Of a DNA stretch of 34,750 nucleotides, positions 7,830 through 16,647 are shown one piece after another. The notes below the pieces were generated by a model. The model was given only the letters and a program-made list of their open reading frames with translations, was not told where the DNA came from and made no database searches. Positions within the stretch are counted from its first letter, which is position 1; the number at the start of each line of letters is the position of its first letter. Position numbers and translations under genes: made by a program. Location of the stretch: positions 1 through 34,750 of the forward strand of contig NZ_AJLJ01000171.1 in assembly GCF_000317245.1 (NCBI RefSeq), given 5' to 3'. This DNA comes from Fischerella muscicola SAG 1427-1 = PCC 73103. GTDB taxonomy: Bacteria; Cyanobacteriota; Cyanobacteriia; Cyanobacteriales; Nostocaceae.

Positions 7830-8627
7830 ATGTTATTGACGAAAGAAAAAACTGCTTTCTATCTAGCAGATTTAGAAACTCCCATAGGTAAATTTATTAA
7901 TTTATCTATCGCTGGATTGGTGTTATTCTCATCAGGCTTTTTTGTGGCAGAAACCTATAATCTACCTGATGTTGTTAGAATACATTTAAACATATTAGAT
8001 AATATTATTTTAGTTATTTTTGCTTTGGAATATTTTCTGCGTTTATGGAGTGCGGAAGATAAGGTTAAGTATGTTTTAAGTTTTTATGCAATTATTGATT
8101 TAATAGCTATTTTGCCGTCTTTTTTGGGTGCAATTGATATTAGCTTTCTGCGTTTATTACGCTGGTTCAGAATTTTAAGATTAATTAGGTTTATCGATAA
8201 AAAATATTTATTTGGGGTCAGCAGTGAAGATGGCGTGATTTTTGCCAGAATATTATTTACTCTGTTTGCAATTATATTTGTTTATTCTGGCTTAATTTAT
8301 CAAGTCGAGCATCCTGTAAACTCGCAAGTATTTACTACTTTTTTGGATGCTTTTTATTTTTCAGTTGTGACGATGACAACTGTGGGTTTTGGCGATGTGA
8401 CTCCGACTTCAGAGTTCGGGCGTTTGCTGACAGTTTTAATGATTCTAACAGGTATTGCGCTGATTCCTTGGCAAATAGGTGATTTAATTAAACGCTTCGT
8501 TAAAACTGCTAATCAGATAGAAACTGTTTGTTCTGGATGCGGTTTAGCTTTTCATGATTCTGATGCGGTATTTTGCAAAAGTTGTGGTACAAAATTATAT
8601 AAATCATCACAATCTCCTATTAAATGA
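7830..8627 (+). CDS. voltage-gated-type potassium channel with C-terminal zinc ribbon
   Basis: This 265-residue inner-membrane protein has six predicted membrane helices. S4 reads RLLRWFRILRLIRF (residues 108-121) with regularly spaced arginines, as in voltage sensors. The pore loop carries TTVGFGD (residues 183-189), a potassium selectivity filter of the TVGFGD type. After S6 the chain ends in a compact zinc-ribbon-like module with Cys234-x2-Cys237 and Cys249-x2-Cys252 (CSGCG...CKSCG). The core is the ion transporter/Kv superfamily. The zinc ribbon is an unusual cytoplasmic tail and may be a tetramer clamp, a redox or metal sensor, or a protein-binding site. The OmpA-like gene follows 105 bases downstream on the same strand. 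Confidence 0.92.
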   Translation: MLLTKEKTAFYLADLETPIGKFINLSIAGLVLFSSGFFVAETYNLPDVVRIHLNILDNIILVIFALEYFLRLWSAEDKVKYVLSFYAIIDLIAILPSFLGAIDISFLRLLRWFRILRLIRFIDKKYLFGVSSEDGVIFARILFTLFAIIFVYSGLIYQVEHPVNSQVFTTFLDAFYFSVVTMTTVGFGDVTPTSEFGRLLTVLMILTGIALIPWQIGDLIKRFVKTANQIETVCSGCGLAFHDSDAVFCKSCGTKLYKSSQSPIK

Positions 8628-8732
8628 ACAATTATTCGCTGGTTGTAACCTTAGAAAGAAGTGTTTTGCGTTGATTTAGTGTAATCTTATTCAAAAGTTG
8701 CTGGATTTGTAAATCAAGAAATAAATCACAAA

Positions 8733-9392
8733 ATGTATTTACTTCGTTTTACTACTTACTTGGTAACTATTTTTTTATTTGGTACGGTTGACGATTTTGT
8801 ACTTCGTCTGGTGCCCAAGTTCAAAGATAACTTCTCAAGTAATCAGGTGTTTGCCAAACAATACAAGCCATATCTGAATACACAAGTCTCAAAAATTAGA
8901 TTATCAGAAGTTCCTATTCCCAATGTCAATTTTCCAGAGGAGGTTTTTCCAGAGATCAAGTTTTCAGAGATTACATGCTCAAAAATCCGTGTTCAGGAAA
9001 ATAAAGACTTAACGATTATTACTTTGCCAGCTGACATATTATTCTATTCTGGCAAAGATCAAATTCGTCCACAAGCAGAAAAAGTCCTCAGTCAAGTGAG
9101 TCACGCTATAAGCGATCGCTATCCTAATACTTGGCTACAAATCTTAGGACATACCGATTCTGTAGGTAGTGAAGGTGATAATCTCAAATTATCAGAGCAA
9201 CAGGCTTTAGCAGTACAACGTTGGTTGAGTGAAAAAGGTGGTATCAATATTTCTTTGATGACAAAACAAGGCTACGGTGAAACTCAGCCGATCACGCCCA
9301 ATAGTAATTCTGAACGTTCTGAGAACTCAGTTGCAAGGCAAAATAATGATCGAATTGAGATAGTGATTCAGAAAACATCAAATCACGTTTAA
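8733..9392 (+). CDS. OmpA-family peptidoglycan-binding protein
   Basis: This is a 219-residue envelope protein. Residues 1-20 are hydrophobic and serve as a signal peptide or anchor. Residues 45-92 are a low-complexity stretch with recurring FPE/FSE and SKIR words. Residues 95-213 are an OmpA C-terminal domain, with GHTDSVG (Asp142) and NNDRIEI (Arg207) as the two residues that hold the diaminopimelate of peptidoglycan in this family. It probably anchors to the cell wall from the inner or outer membrane side. The gene follows the K+ channel and precedes the SLH protein in the same direction, which makes a small envelope cluster. Confidence 0.88.
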   Translation: MYLLRFTTYLVTIFLFGTVDDFVLRLVPKFKDNFSSNQVFAKQYKPYLNTQVSKIRLSEVPIPNVNFPEEVFPEIKFSEITCSKIRVQENKDLTIITLPADILFYSGKDQIRPQAEKVLSQVSHAISDRYPNTWLQILGHTDSVGSEGDNLKLSEQQALAVQRWLSEKGGINISLMTKQGYGETQPITPNSNSERSENSVARQNNDRIEIVIQKTSNHV

Positions 9393-9528
9393 GGAGCGAT
9401 CGCTATCTATCGCTACAGCACAACAGAAATTTGTAACAACAAAGACTTTAGCTTACTTTAAGGAATCCACTGCTACAAAGTTGAAGTGTAAGCGGTAGGA
9501 TGTCAATGGCTTTTTTAACAGTATAAAT

Positions 9529-11139
9529 ATGCCTCAAACTCTTTACGTAAATTCTGTTGTTGGTAATGATAGCGCTAGTGGACTGCCACAAGCACCTTTA
9601 AAAACTATTACACAAGCACTTAAGAAGGCTACTTCCGGTACGCAGATTCAACTTGCAGATGGTAGTTACAATGCTGCTGGTGGCGAAGTATTTCCTTTGT
9701 CGATTCCAAGTGGAGTATCGATAGTAGGTAATGAAACTAACAAGGGTAGTAATATATTAATTGAGGGCAGTGGTCAATATCTTAGCCGTACTTTTGCTGC
9801 ACAGAATGTCACATTTGTACTAGATAATGGTGCAGAACTCAAAGGTGTAACTGTGACTAACTTGGCTACCCGTGGTAGTGGTGTCTGGGTAGAATCTACT
9901 AGTCCTATGGTTACAAACTGCACTTTTACAAAATGTAAGCGAGAAGGCGTGTTTGTCACTGGCGAAGGTAATCCAGTGATCCGCAACAATCAGTTTCTAG
10001 AAAATGCTGCGAATGGAATTGCGATCGCCAAGAATGCTAAAGGTGAGATTCAAGGTAATACATGCATTAATACAGGTTTTGGTATTGCCATTAGTGATGC
10101 AGCTTCTCCTAAACTAGTAGATAACAAAATATCTGAAAATCGTTCTGGTATCGTCATCTCCGGTAGCGCCCGTCCAATATTACGTAATAATCTGTGCGAA
10201 AGAAATACCCAAGATGGTTTAACGGTGATTGCAAATGCTTTTCCAGATATTGGTATTACCAATAATCCAGGAGGTAATATCTTCCGCAGTAACGGTCAAT
10301 TCGATCTCCAAAATGCCAGTTCTAACAAACTAACATCTATAGGAAATCAAATAGATCCAACAAAAATCAAAGGTCTGATAGAGTTTCTTGATAATCAAGT
10401 TCCCACACCGAGTCCCACACCGAGTCCCACACCGAGTCCCACACCGAGTCCCACACCGAGTCCCACACCGAGTCCCACACCAAGTCCAACCCCAACCCCA
10501 AATCCAACTCCAACCCCGACACCCACACCCACACCTACTCCTACACCTACACCCAGTTCCAGCAACTTAACTGATATTAGCAATCATTGGGCAATTGCTT
10601 TTATTCGGGAATTAGTCGAATTAGAAATAATCAAAGGTTTTCCTGATCGCACATTTAGACCTGATGCGACAATGACAAGAGCACAGTATGCTGCGTTAAT
10701 AGTCAAAGCTTTCAACCCAAGCGCCAAACGTCAAGCCATAAAATTTAAAGATGTTGCACAGGACTTTTGGGCGAATAAAGTCATTCAACAAGCTTATCAA
10801 GGACAGTTTCTTTCTGGCTATCCTGATAACACTTTCCGTCCCAACGATAACATCCAACGTGTACAAGTGATCGTTTCGCTGGTAAATGGACTAGGGTTAA
10901 CCGCTAGTGGAAATAAAGCCCTCAAATCCTACGATGATCAAACAAAAATTCCTGACTATGCCAAAGATGAAGTAATTGTTGCCAGTGAAAAACAAATTAT
11001 TGTCAACTATCCGAAAGTTAAGCAACTCAACCCCACCCGCGAAGCTACACGCGCAGAGGTGGTGGCGATGGTGTATCAAGCATTAGTTGATGCTGATCGT
11101 GTGGCGGCGATCAACTCGCCTTATATCGTGGTGGCTTAG
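9529..11139 (+). CDS. DUF1565/right-handed beta-helix protein with Pro-Thr linker and three SLH domains
   Basis: This is a 536-residue protein in three parts. Residues 1-75 match the DUF1565 start ([15 protein letters not shown]...APLKTI), and residues 75-285 continue as a right-handed parallel beta-helix with repeated N/G-rich coils ([19 protein letters not shown]). Residues 292-342 are a stiff TPSP/TPTP linker. Residues 347-525 hold three S-layer homology domains ([45 protein letters not shown]; a weaker third). SLH domains bind cell-wall-linked glycan, so the beta-helix should be displayed in the envelope and may bind or cut polysaccharide. Oddly, there is no signal peptide: Met1 leads straight into the DUF1565 strand, and the frame upstream has a stop (TAG) with no usable start between. 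Confidence 0.9.
   Translation: MPQTLYVNSVVGNDSASGLPQAPLKTITQALKKATSGTQIQLADGSYNAAGGEVFPLSIPSGVSIVGNETNKGSNILIEGSGQYLSRTFAAQNVTFVLDNGAELKGVTVTNLATRGSGVWVESTSPMVTNCTFTKCKREGVFVTGEGNPVIRNNQFLENAANGIAIAKNAKGEIQGNTCINTGFGIAISDAASPKLVDNKISENRSGIVISGSARPILRNNLCERNTQDGLTVIANAFPDIGITNNPGGNIFRSNGQFDLQNASSNKLTSIGNQIDPTKIKGLIEFLDNQVPTPSPTPSPTPSPTPSPTPSPTPSPTPSPTPTPNPTPTPTPTPTPTPTPTPSSSNLTDISNHWAIAFIRELVELEIIKGFPDRTFRPDATMTRAQYAALIVKAFNPSAKRQAIKFKDVAQDFWANKVIQQAYQGQFLSGYPDNTFRPNDNIQRVQVIVSLVNGLGLTASGNKALKSYDDQTKIPDYAKDEVIVASEKQIIVNYPKVKQLNPTREATRAEVVAMVYQALVDADRVAAINSPYIVVA
10401..10484 (+). repeat. 12-bp in-frame tandem repeat in the SLH protein linker
   Basis: TCCCACACCGAG occurs in six perfect consecutive copies (10401-10472), followed by a seventh with one mismatch (10473-10484). 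The tract then degenerates into CCAACC/CCCACACC hexamers to about 10555. Each unit codes four residues (T-P-S-P), so gain or loss of units keeps the reading frame and only changes linker length. The perfect identity of the units suggests recent expansion. Confidence 0.92.
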
Positions 11140-11146
11140 TTTTAAT

Positions 11147-11169
11147 AGGGTGGGCATCTTGCCTGCCCT
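11147..11169. repeat. short hairpin repeat (GGGCAGGCA family)
   Basis: AGGGTGGGCA and TGCCTGCCCT pair around TCT with one mismatch. The same design occurs at 15728-15748. This copy starts eight bases after the SLH protein stop, so it may also act as its terminator. A HIP1 site follows directly at about 11170. Confidence 0.5.
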
Positions 11170-11398
11170 GCGATCGCCATATGATTCTGATGCTAATTTC
11201 TGCATGTTACGTCAATTTCAAATGGCTTTAGGATATTACTCATACTTGTGTTTCATTTCTTTTATTAACGCCTGAAAACATCTATATTTATCGTCGATTA
11301 ACCTAGCGATTGCCTATTGAATCTGAATCCGCAAAACCATTTCACCGTAAGCATTTTTGATTTGCGGATAAGTCTAATATTAATAATACTTACTAGCT

Positions 11399-14300
11399 TC
11401 AAGCATTTGTAGTTTGTCTAGCTAAGTTAGCAACCATAAATACCAATTGGGTTAGCTCGATGGGTTTAGGCATGTGCATTTGAAAGCCTGCTTTCCTAGA
11501 TTCTTGGATATCAATACTACTGGTATACCCTGTCATTGCTGCTGCGGGAATTTGTCCCCCAGCCTCAGCATTAAGAGAGCGCACTCGCCGGATCAAGGTA
11601 TAGCCATCTTGGTTCGACATCCCAACGTCAGACAATAGCACATTATACAACCCTGGTTGGCTTGTGAGTACTGAGAATGCTTCATCAGCGGATGTGACAG
11701 CAGTTACTTCAGCCCCGTGATTTTGTAACATCATCTTCGTTAACTCACGTACATCGGTATCGTCATCTACAACAAGTACGTGCAAACCTTTCAGGGAAGG
11801 AATGTTATCAACGGATAGTTCCGCGTCGCCGGAAATATCTATCACCTCTGCATCACAAGAGCTAAAATCCTCCTCAAGATTGGTGTTCAGTGGTAGCTTA
11901 ACGATGATAGTTGTTCCTAAGCTTACACCTGGACTTTCTGCCTGAACCGTGCCGCCATGAAGTTCGACTAGATAACGGACAAGGGACAGTCCTATGCCCA
12001 GTCCTTGATTAGCACGAGTTTTGCTACTGTCAGCCTGGCGGAACCGATCAAAAACATAAGGGAGAAACTCATTAGGTATGCCAATACCTGTGTCACTAAC
12101 TCGAATTTCGGCTTGGGAATTAACTTGCTCCAGTGTGACATCAACCCGTCCCCCATCTGGGGTAAATTTTATAGCATTAGAAAGTAGATTCCAGATTACC
12201 TGCTGTAAGCGATCCATATCACCCAGTACCTGTCCAATTGCAGTTTGCAGTCGGGATTCAATCTGAATATTTTTAGCCTCTGCTGACAAATGGACGACCT
12301 CAAGAGCAGCTCTAATTACAGAGGCGAGATCAATCAAACGAGTGTTCAGACGAAGTTTGCCAGTTGTAATGCGCGAGATGTCCAGGAGATCCTCAATCAG
12401 TTGGGCTTGTGTCCTTGCGCTTTTCTCAATCACTTCAAGTGCCTGAGTAGTTGTAGCAGCATCAAGGTTTCGCGTGCGGAGAAACTGAGACCATCCCAGA
12501 ATGGCATGGAGTGGGGTGCGAAGTTCGTGGGATAGAGTAGATAAAAACTCATCCTTAGTTCGGTTAGATGCCTCTGCTTCCAAGCGGGCTGACTGCTCTT
12601 GAGCCAATAGCTGGGCCCGTTCTTCCTCAAACAACTTCTGCTGTGTAATGTCATGAAGTGCCAGCAGAATCATCTGCTGATTTCCTTCTTGTGAGATTTT
12701 ATAACCATTGAGCAATATAGTTTTTTGCCCAATTTTCTCAAAGACACAGCAAACCTCAAAACCTTGAATTTGAGTATTATGGGGGAGGATTTCTTCCAGT
12801 AGTGATCGCAGTTGGGGAATGTTCCACTGACCGTTTCCTAGCTCAAAAATTAATTGCTGTTCTGTCTGGGCGAGCGTTACCTGAAACATTTGGTAAAAAG
12901 CTCGATTGCTTTTAATGACTCGTAAGTCAGAATTGAGCACTATTAAAGGCTCTGGCACGGTTTCCACAACGGCTTGGGCATAATCAAGGGCTTGTTGAAG
13001 CTGTTTTGTACTGCGTTTGAGGGCATCAATATCCATCAACACCATCACCACGCCATCAATTTGATTTTCTGTAGTTCGGTAAGGTCGAATTCGCAGATTG
13101 TACCAACGCCCTTCTAGGTCTTGCGTCTCCAGTTCTTTGACAGTTAAAGTGTCAATCACCTCTATGAGCAATGACTCTAAATTAGGAACATTAATAGTGG
13201 AGCGGATATCGCTCAGTGGTCGTCCCACATCTGCCGGAATCAGATTTAGTAAACGCTGTGCTGTTGGTGTGAAACGCCGAATCCGTAAATCGTTGGTCAG
13301 TATGAGAATGGGAATATTGACACTACTGAGTAAATTCAACAGGTCATTATTGACCTTGTGTAATTCCAGATTGCGACTTTGCAGTTCTTGATTAGTTGTA
13401 TGTAATTCTTCGTTGGTTGCTTGTACCTCTTCTTTGGCTGTTTGTAACTCTTCATTAGTGCTTTGTAGTTCCTCATTGCTGGAGAGGATTTCTTCATTCG
13501 CCACTTTCAGGTGTTGAGTGGTGGACTCATGCTCCTGACTAATCAATTGCAAATATTCTTGAGTTGCAGCAAGTTCTTGCTTGGTGACTGCCAGTTCTTG
13601 TTGGAGTCGGAGTATTTCCTCGCTACCTAGTTGTTCTACATTTCCAGGTGTGATGGTCACTTGTGGATTCGTTGGAGCAGGTACATCTTCAAATAAAACA
13701 AGAAAGCAGCGAGTTTCCACTGAATCAGGCTGAAACGGAATCACCTCAACGCTGACTTTCCTAGACAGATCGCTCCCTTGCATCTGTATCTGTTCCTTTC
13801 TCACAGAAACATTCTGCCTTTTTGCCTGATGAATCGCAGTACGCAACTCTTCTAGCAGCCCTTTTCGTGCCATTTTGAACAAATTAAAACTGGGATCTCC
13901 AGGGGCGGGTCTCAGATAGGGACTGGTTTCTCCTCGAAATTGCAGAATGTCCATATTGTCGTTAATCATCACGCCAACTGGGGCATAACGATTTAAAAGA
14001 ATCTGGTCAGCCTGTTTATTCAAGTCAGCAATATCCCAAGTCTTATGACTCATGGTCTTATCAGCAGCTATTTTCGCTACAGGATAGTTGCTGGTTGCAA
14101 AGTTAAAGTTAAGTGGAGTGGGTATTAATTTTTTGCTATAAATATTGTTTTTTCTGTCTGCTAAAGTAAATAAATTAGAAAATTCTCCTGCACTTTCGGC
14201 GATACCTAACATCAAAAACCCAGTGGGCTTGAGGCTGTAATGAAAAATTGGCATCACCTGCTTTTGCAAAACAGATTCAAAGTAAATCAGCACATTACGA

Positions 14301-15622
14301 CAACTAATGAGATCCAGATTGGAAAATGGCGGTTCGCTGATGAGGTTTTGTTTAGCAAAAACACAAAGTTCCCGAATCGGCTTGCTGATTTGATAGCCGC
14401 TCTCTACTTGATTAAAGAAGCGTCTTAGCCGTTCTGCTGAGACATCAACTATTTGGCTTGGTTTGTAGATACCTAAGCGGGCTTTTTCAATTGCTGTCTC
14501 ATTAATGTCTGTAGCAAAAATTTGAATAGCAGGTTTGGGAAGCACATTCTCCAAAAATTCCATTAAAGAAATGGCAATTGAATAAACCTCCTCCCCGGTT
14601 GCACAGCCTGGTACCCAGATCCGAATTGGCTCATCAACTGATTTCCGCTTGGCGAGTACCGGAAATACTCGCTCTTTCAAAGCTTGATAAGCCTCCGGAT
14701 CGCGGAAAAAACTGGTGACACTGATTAAGATTTCGTGGTAAAGTGCTTGCACTTCATCTGGATGATTTTGCAGATATTGCACGTAATCTTCTAGACTTTC
14801 CAAGTTATACAGCACCATCCGCCGAGCAATTCGTCGCTTTAAGGTCGTTTGCTTATAATGCGTAAAGTCAACACCAGTGGTAGTGAACAGGATTGCAAAG
14901 ATTGCAGGCAAAGCAGTCTCACTTTTAGAGAGTGGCTCAACTGTTTGTGAAGAAATCGGACGGGTAACGTTGGGATGGCGAGCAATCTTTGCTAGTTCCT
15001 CAGCAATTTTTTGCGGTGGCAGAATAAAGTCTACATCACCAGTAGCAATAGCAGTATTCGGCATATCAATGAATTGTGCCGATTCTTCACACTGAGCAAA
15101 GGTAATGCCGCCAGCCGCCTTAATTGCTTCTGATCCCTTTGCACCGTCTCCATCACTCCCAGATAGGACAACACTGATGGCTTTGCTTCCTATTTCTGCC
15201 GCCAACGAAGCAAAAAAAGCATCAGCAGGCATATATTTCCCATGAATTTTCTCACGGGGCGTGAGTTGCAACATCCCTTGAGCCAGCGTCATCTTTCTGT
15301 TCGGGGGAATGACATATACCTGGTTCGGTTCGACAAATATCCCATCCTGCACTTCACAGACAGGCATCTGCGTTGTCTTCGCCAGAATCTCAGTTAGCAG
15401 GCTCTTCTGATTTGGATCTAAGTGCTGAATCAGTACAAATGCCATTCCAGTATCGATAGGCAAACTATTCAGTAGCTGCGTAAATGCTTCTAATCCTCCC
15501 GCAGAAGCCGCAATTCCGACTATAGGAAATAATTCATTGTTTTTATCTTGCTGCTTCTGTGTCATTGGTTCAACAGCAATTGAATCGGATGGCGATGACT
15601 CAGAAGATTGGTTAGACTTCAT
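11399..15622 (-). CDS. CheB-CheR-PAS-histidine kinase-receiver hybrid sensor
   Basis: This is a 1407-residue cytoplasmic signalling protein. Residues 33-215 are a CheB methylesterase domain with the Ser40 (AASAGG), His67 (IQH) and Asp159 (GSDGDG) triad but no receiver of its own. Residues 235-510 are a CheR methyltransferase with the SAM motif VPGCATGEEVYS and the LISCRNVLIYF motif. Residues 690-790 are a long coiled coil of NEELQSTNEELQ-type heptads. Two PAS domains follow. HisKA comes next with the phospho-His in STLSHELRTPLH, then a HATPase domain (DTGIGIP, GLGIGLSLV), and last a receiver (VLVVDDD, LLSDVGM). All active-site residues seen are intact. It probably senses a cytoplasmic signal through PAS; its targets are unknown. 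It contains no HIP1 site. Confidence 0.95.
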   Translation of the reverse strand: MKSNQSSESSPSDSIAVEPMTQKQQDKNNELFPIVGIAASAGGLEAFTQLLNSLPIDTGMAFVLIQHLDPNQKSLLTEILAKTTQMPVCEVQDGIFVEPNQVYVIPPNRKMTLAQGMLQLTPREKIHGKYMPADAFFASLAAEIGSKAISVVLSGSDGDGAKGSEAIKAAGGITFAQCEESAQFIDMPNTAIATGDVDFILPPQKIAEELAKIARHPNVTRPISSQTVEPLSKSETALPAIFAILFTTTGVDFTHYKQTTLKRRIARRMVLYNLESLEDYVQYLQNHPDEVQALYHEILISVTSFFRDPEAYQALKERVFPVLAKRKSVDEPIRIWVPGCATGEEVYSIAISLMEFLENVLPKPAIQIFATDINETAIEKARLGIYKPSQIVDVSAERLRRFFNQVESGYQISKPIRELCVFAKQNLISEPPFSNLDLISCRNVLIYFESVLQKQVMPIFHYSLKPTGFLMLGIAESAGEFSNLFTLADRKNNIYSKKLIPTPLNFNFATSNYPVAKIAADKTMSHKTWDIADLNKQADQILLNRYAPVGVMINDNMDILQFRGETSPYLRPAPGDPSFNLFKMARKGLLEELRTAIHQAKRQNVSVRKEQIQMQGSDLSRKVSVEVIPFQPDSVETRCFLVLFEDVPAPTNPQVTITPGNVEQLGSEEILRLQQELAVTKQELAATQEYLQLISQEHESTTQHLKVANEEILSSNEELQSTNEELQTAKEEVQATNEELHTTNQELQSRNLELHKVNNDLLNLLSSVNIPILILTNDLRIRRFTPTAQRLLNLIPADVGRPLSDIRSTINVPNLESLLIEVIDTLTVKELETQDLEGRWYNLRIRPYRTTENQIDGVVMVLMDIDALKRSTKQLQQALDYAQAVVETVPEPLIVLNSDLRVIKSNRAFYQMFQVTLAQTEQQLIFELGNGQWNIPQLRSLLEEILPHNTQIQGFEVCCVFEKIGQKTILLNGYKISQEGNQQMILLALHDITQQKLFEEERAQLLAQEQSARLEAEASNRTKDEFLSTLSHELRTPLHAILGWSQFLRTRNLDAATTTQALEVIEKSARTQAQLIEDLLDISRITTGKLRLNTRLIDLASVIRAALEVVHLSAEAKNIQIESRLQTAIGQVLGDMDRLQQVIWNLLSNAIKFTPDGGRVDVTLEQVNSQAEIRVSDTGIGIPNEFLPYVFDRFRQADSSKTRANQGLGIGLSLVRYLVELHGGTVQAESPGVSLGTTIIVKLPLNTNLEEDFSSCDAEVIDISGDAELSVDNIPSLKGLHVLVVDDDTDVRELTKMMLQNHGAEVTAVTSADEAFSVLTSQPGLYNVLLSDVGMSNQDGYTLIRRVRSLNAEAGGQIPAAAMTGYTSSIDIQESRKAGFQMHMPKPIELTQLVFMVANLARQTTNA

Positions 15623-15669
15623 TGTATTAGCGAATACAATACTAGAAGATTTAACTTTACTAGTGTATT
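15621..15669 (-). promoter_or_regulatory. hairpins over the start codon of the hybrid sensor
   Basis: On the coding strand ATTGTATT and AATACAAT (15633-15640 and 15621-15628) form a perfect 8-bp stem with a four-base loop. The 3' arm runs into the ATG (15622-15620). Just upstream CTAGT/ACTAG (15660-15664 and 15641-15645) form a second dyad, extended by GTATTC-like arms. There is no recognisable Shine-Dalgarno between them. The structure could hide the start codon or be a protein operator. Confidence 0.4.
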
Positions 15670-15727
15670 CAATAGTTTTATCGTTAGTGTAGCAAAGTTT
15701 TACTCCTAATACTAAATTAATAAAATA

Positions 15728-15748
15728 GGGCAGGCAAAATGCCTACCC
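15728..15748. repeat. short hairpin repeat (GGGCAGGCA family)
   Basis: GGGCAGGCA, AAA, TGCCTACCC forms a 9-bp stem with one G-T pair and a three-base loop. It is a second copy of the design at 11147-11169, here in the spacer upstream of the hybrid sensor gene. Confidence 0.5.
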
Positions 15749-15819
15749 CAAAGTTCAAATATAATTAATTATTCACAGTGTGGTTGGAGTAAGGAAAGAC
15801 GAAATGTTTAACTATTCCA

Positions 15820-15934
15820 GAACTTACGCACTCAGATCCCCCAACCCCCTTAAAAAGGGGGGCTTTAGACATTCCCCCATTTTTTAAGGGGTTTAGAGGG
15901 GGGATCAGGGTTTCAGGCTTCAGTGCGTAAGTCC
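15820..15934. mobile_element. MITE-like palindromic element with ACTTACGCACT ends
   Basis: The terminal inverted repeats are GAACTTACGCACTC (15820-15833) and CAGTGCGTAAGTCC (15921-15934). Inside, GATCCCCCAACCCCCTTAAAAAGGGG-like blocks (15835-15862) and a matching CCCC..TTTTTTAAGGGG..GGGGGATC block (15874-15905) form a long imperfect hairpin. It is 115 bp and has no coding capacity, as expected for a non-autonomous element or dispersed palindromic repeat of Nostocales. The gene-free spacer 15623-15987 holds this element, the hairpin before it and the heptamers after it. Confidence 0.65.
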
Positions 15935-15943
15935 TAAATTCAA

Positions 15944-15978
15944 CCACTAACCACTAACCACTAACCATTCACTACTAA
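15944..15978. repeat. STRR heptamer array (CCACTAA)
   Basis: Three perfect tandem copies of CCACTAA (15944-15964) are followed by two degenerate heptamers. They end nine bases before the HPF stop codon. Short tandemly repeated repetitive sequences with this heptamer are a known feature of heterocystous cyanobacteria. Confidence 0.75.
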
Positions 15979-15987
15979 CCAATAGCT

Positions 15988-16647
15988 TTATTTATGTGCG
16001 TGCGAAGCCTCCGTGACGCCAGTGTTCCCATGAGTAGTTTTGCCGTTTTTACCATTGGTATGATTTACATGACCATTACTATTGCGGGGTTGAATTACAC
16101 CGTAACCACCGTGATTGCGTTCATAAATCACATTAATTTCGCCTGTTTCGCTGTTGCGGAACATGTAAAAATCGTGTCCCACCATTTGCAGCTGTTCTAA
16201 AGCTTCTGCAACAGTCATGGGTGGCATGGCAAAATATTTTGTCCGAACCACTTCTTCAGGTAATTCGGGAGCGCGATCGCCAATTAAATCTGTGACTACT
16301 GTCTGTTGTACTACTCCTTCAATAGTCGTTTGGGCATGAGTTTTCTTCTCATGACGCCGTTCTTTATATTTACGCAATTGACGAGCAATTTTATCTGCTA
16401 CTAAATCTATACTGGCGTACAAGTTCTCGCTGCTCTCCTCGGCACGGATGACGTTTCCGTTGGCATAAATTGTGACTTCTGCCGATTGCTTCGGATTAAT
16501 TCGGGGATTGCGAGCTACGCTCAAGTGTACATCCACTTCATTTGTGATGTTTTGAAAATGACTCACCGCCTTTTCAATTTTTTGATGTACATATTCTCTA
16601 ATCGCATCGGTGATTTCAATATTTTTGCCGTGGATGACAAGCTTCAT
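15988..16647 (-). CDS. hpf: long-form ribosome hibernation promoting factor (LrtA/HPF)
   Basis: This protein binds the 30S decoding region and promotes 100S ribosome dimers under starvation or darkness. Residues 1-100 form the HPF/YfiA fold, starting [21 protein letters not shown] linker follows, and the C-terminal dimerisation domain ([20 protein letters not shown]...[20 protein letters not shown]) marks the long form. The tail is Asn/Gly/His-rich. I chose the ATG at 16647, which has GGGAGAG about six bases upstream. A TTG six codons further upstream would give a poorer start. The cyanobacterial orthologue is lrtA, whose transcript is known to be light-repressed with a long leader, and the 550-base spacer upstream here would have room for one. 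Confidence 0.94.
   Translation of the reverse strand: MKLVIHGKNIEITDAIREYVHQKIEKAVSHFQNITNEVDVHLSVARNPRINPKQSAEVTIYANGNVIRAEESSENLYASIDLVADKIARQLRKYKERRHEKKTHAQTTIEGVVQQTVVTDLIGDRAPELPEEVVRTKYFAMPPMTVAEALEQLQMVGHDFYMFRNSETGEINVIYERNHGGYGVIQPRNSNGHVNHTNGKNGKTTHGNTGVTEASHAHK

Noticed and set aside
10401..10484. regularly repeated units as a possible CRISPR array
   Set aside because: The units are contiguous with no spacers and are in frame within a protein linker.
10395..10583. minus-strand open frame with Gly-Val repeats
   Set aside because: It is the antisense reading of the TPSP linker repeat in the SLH protein gene; no ribosome site and no independent evidence.
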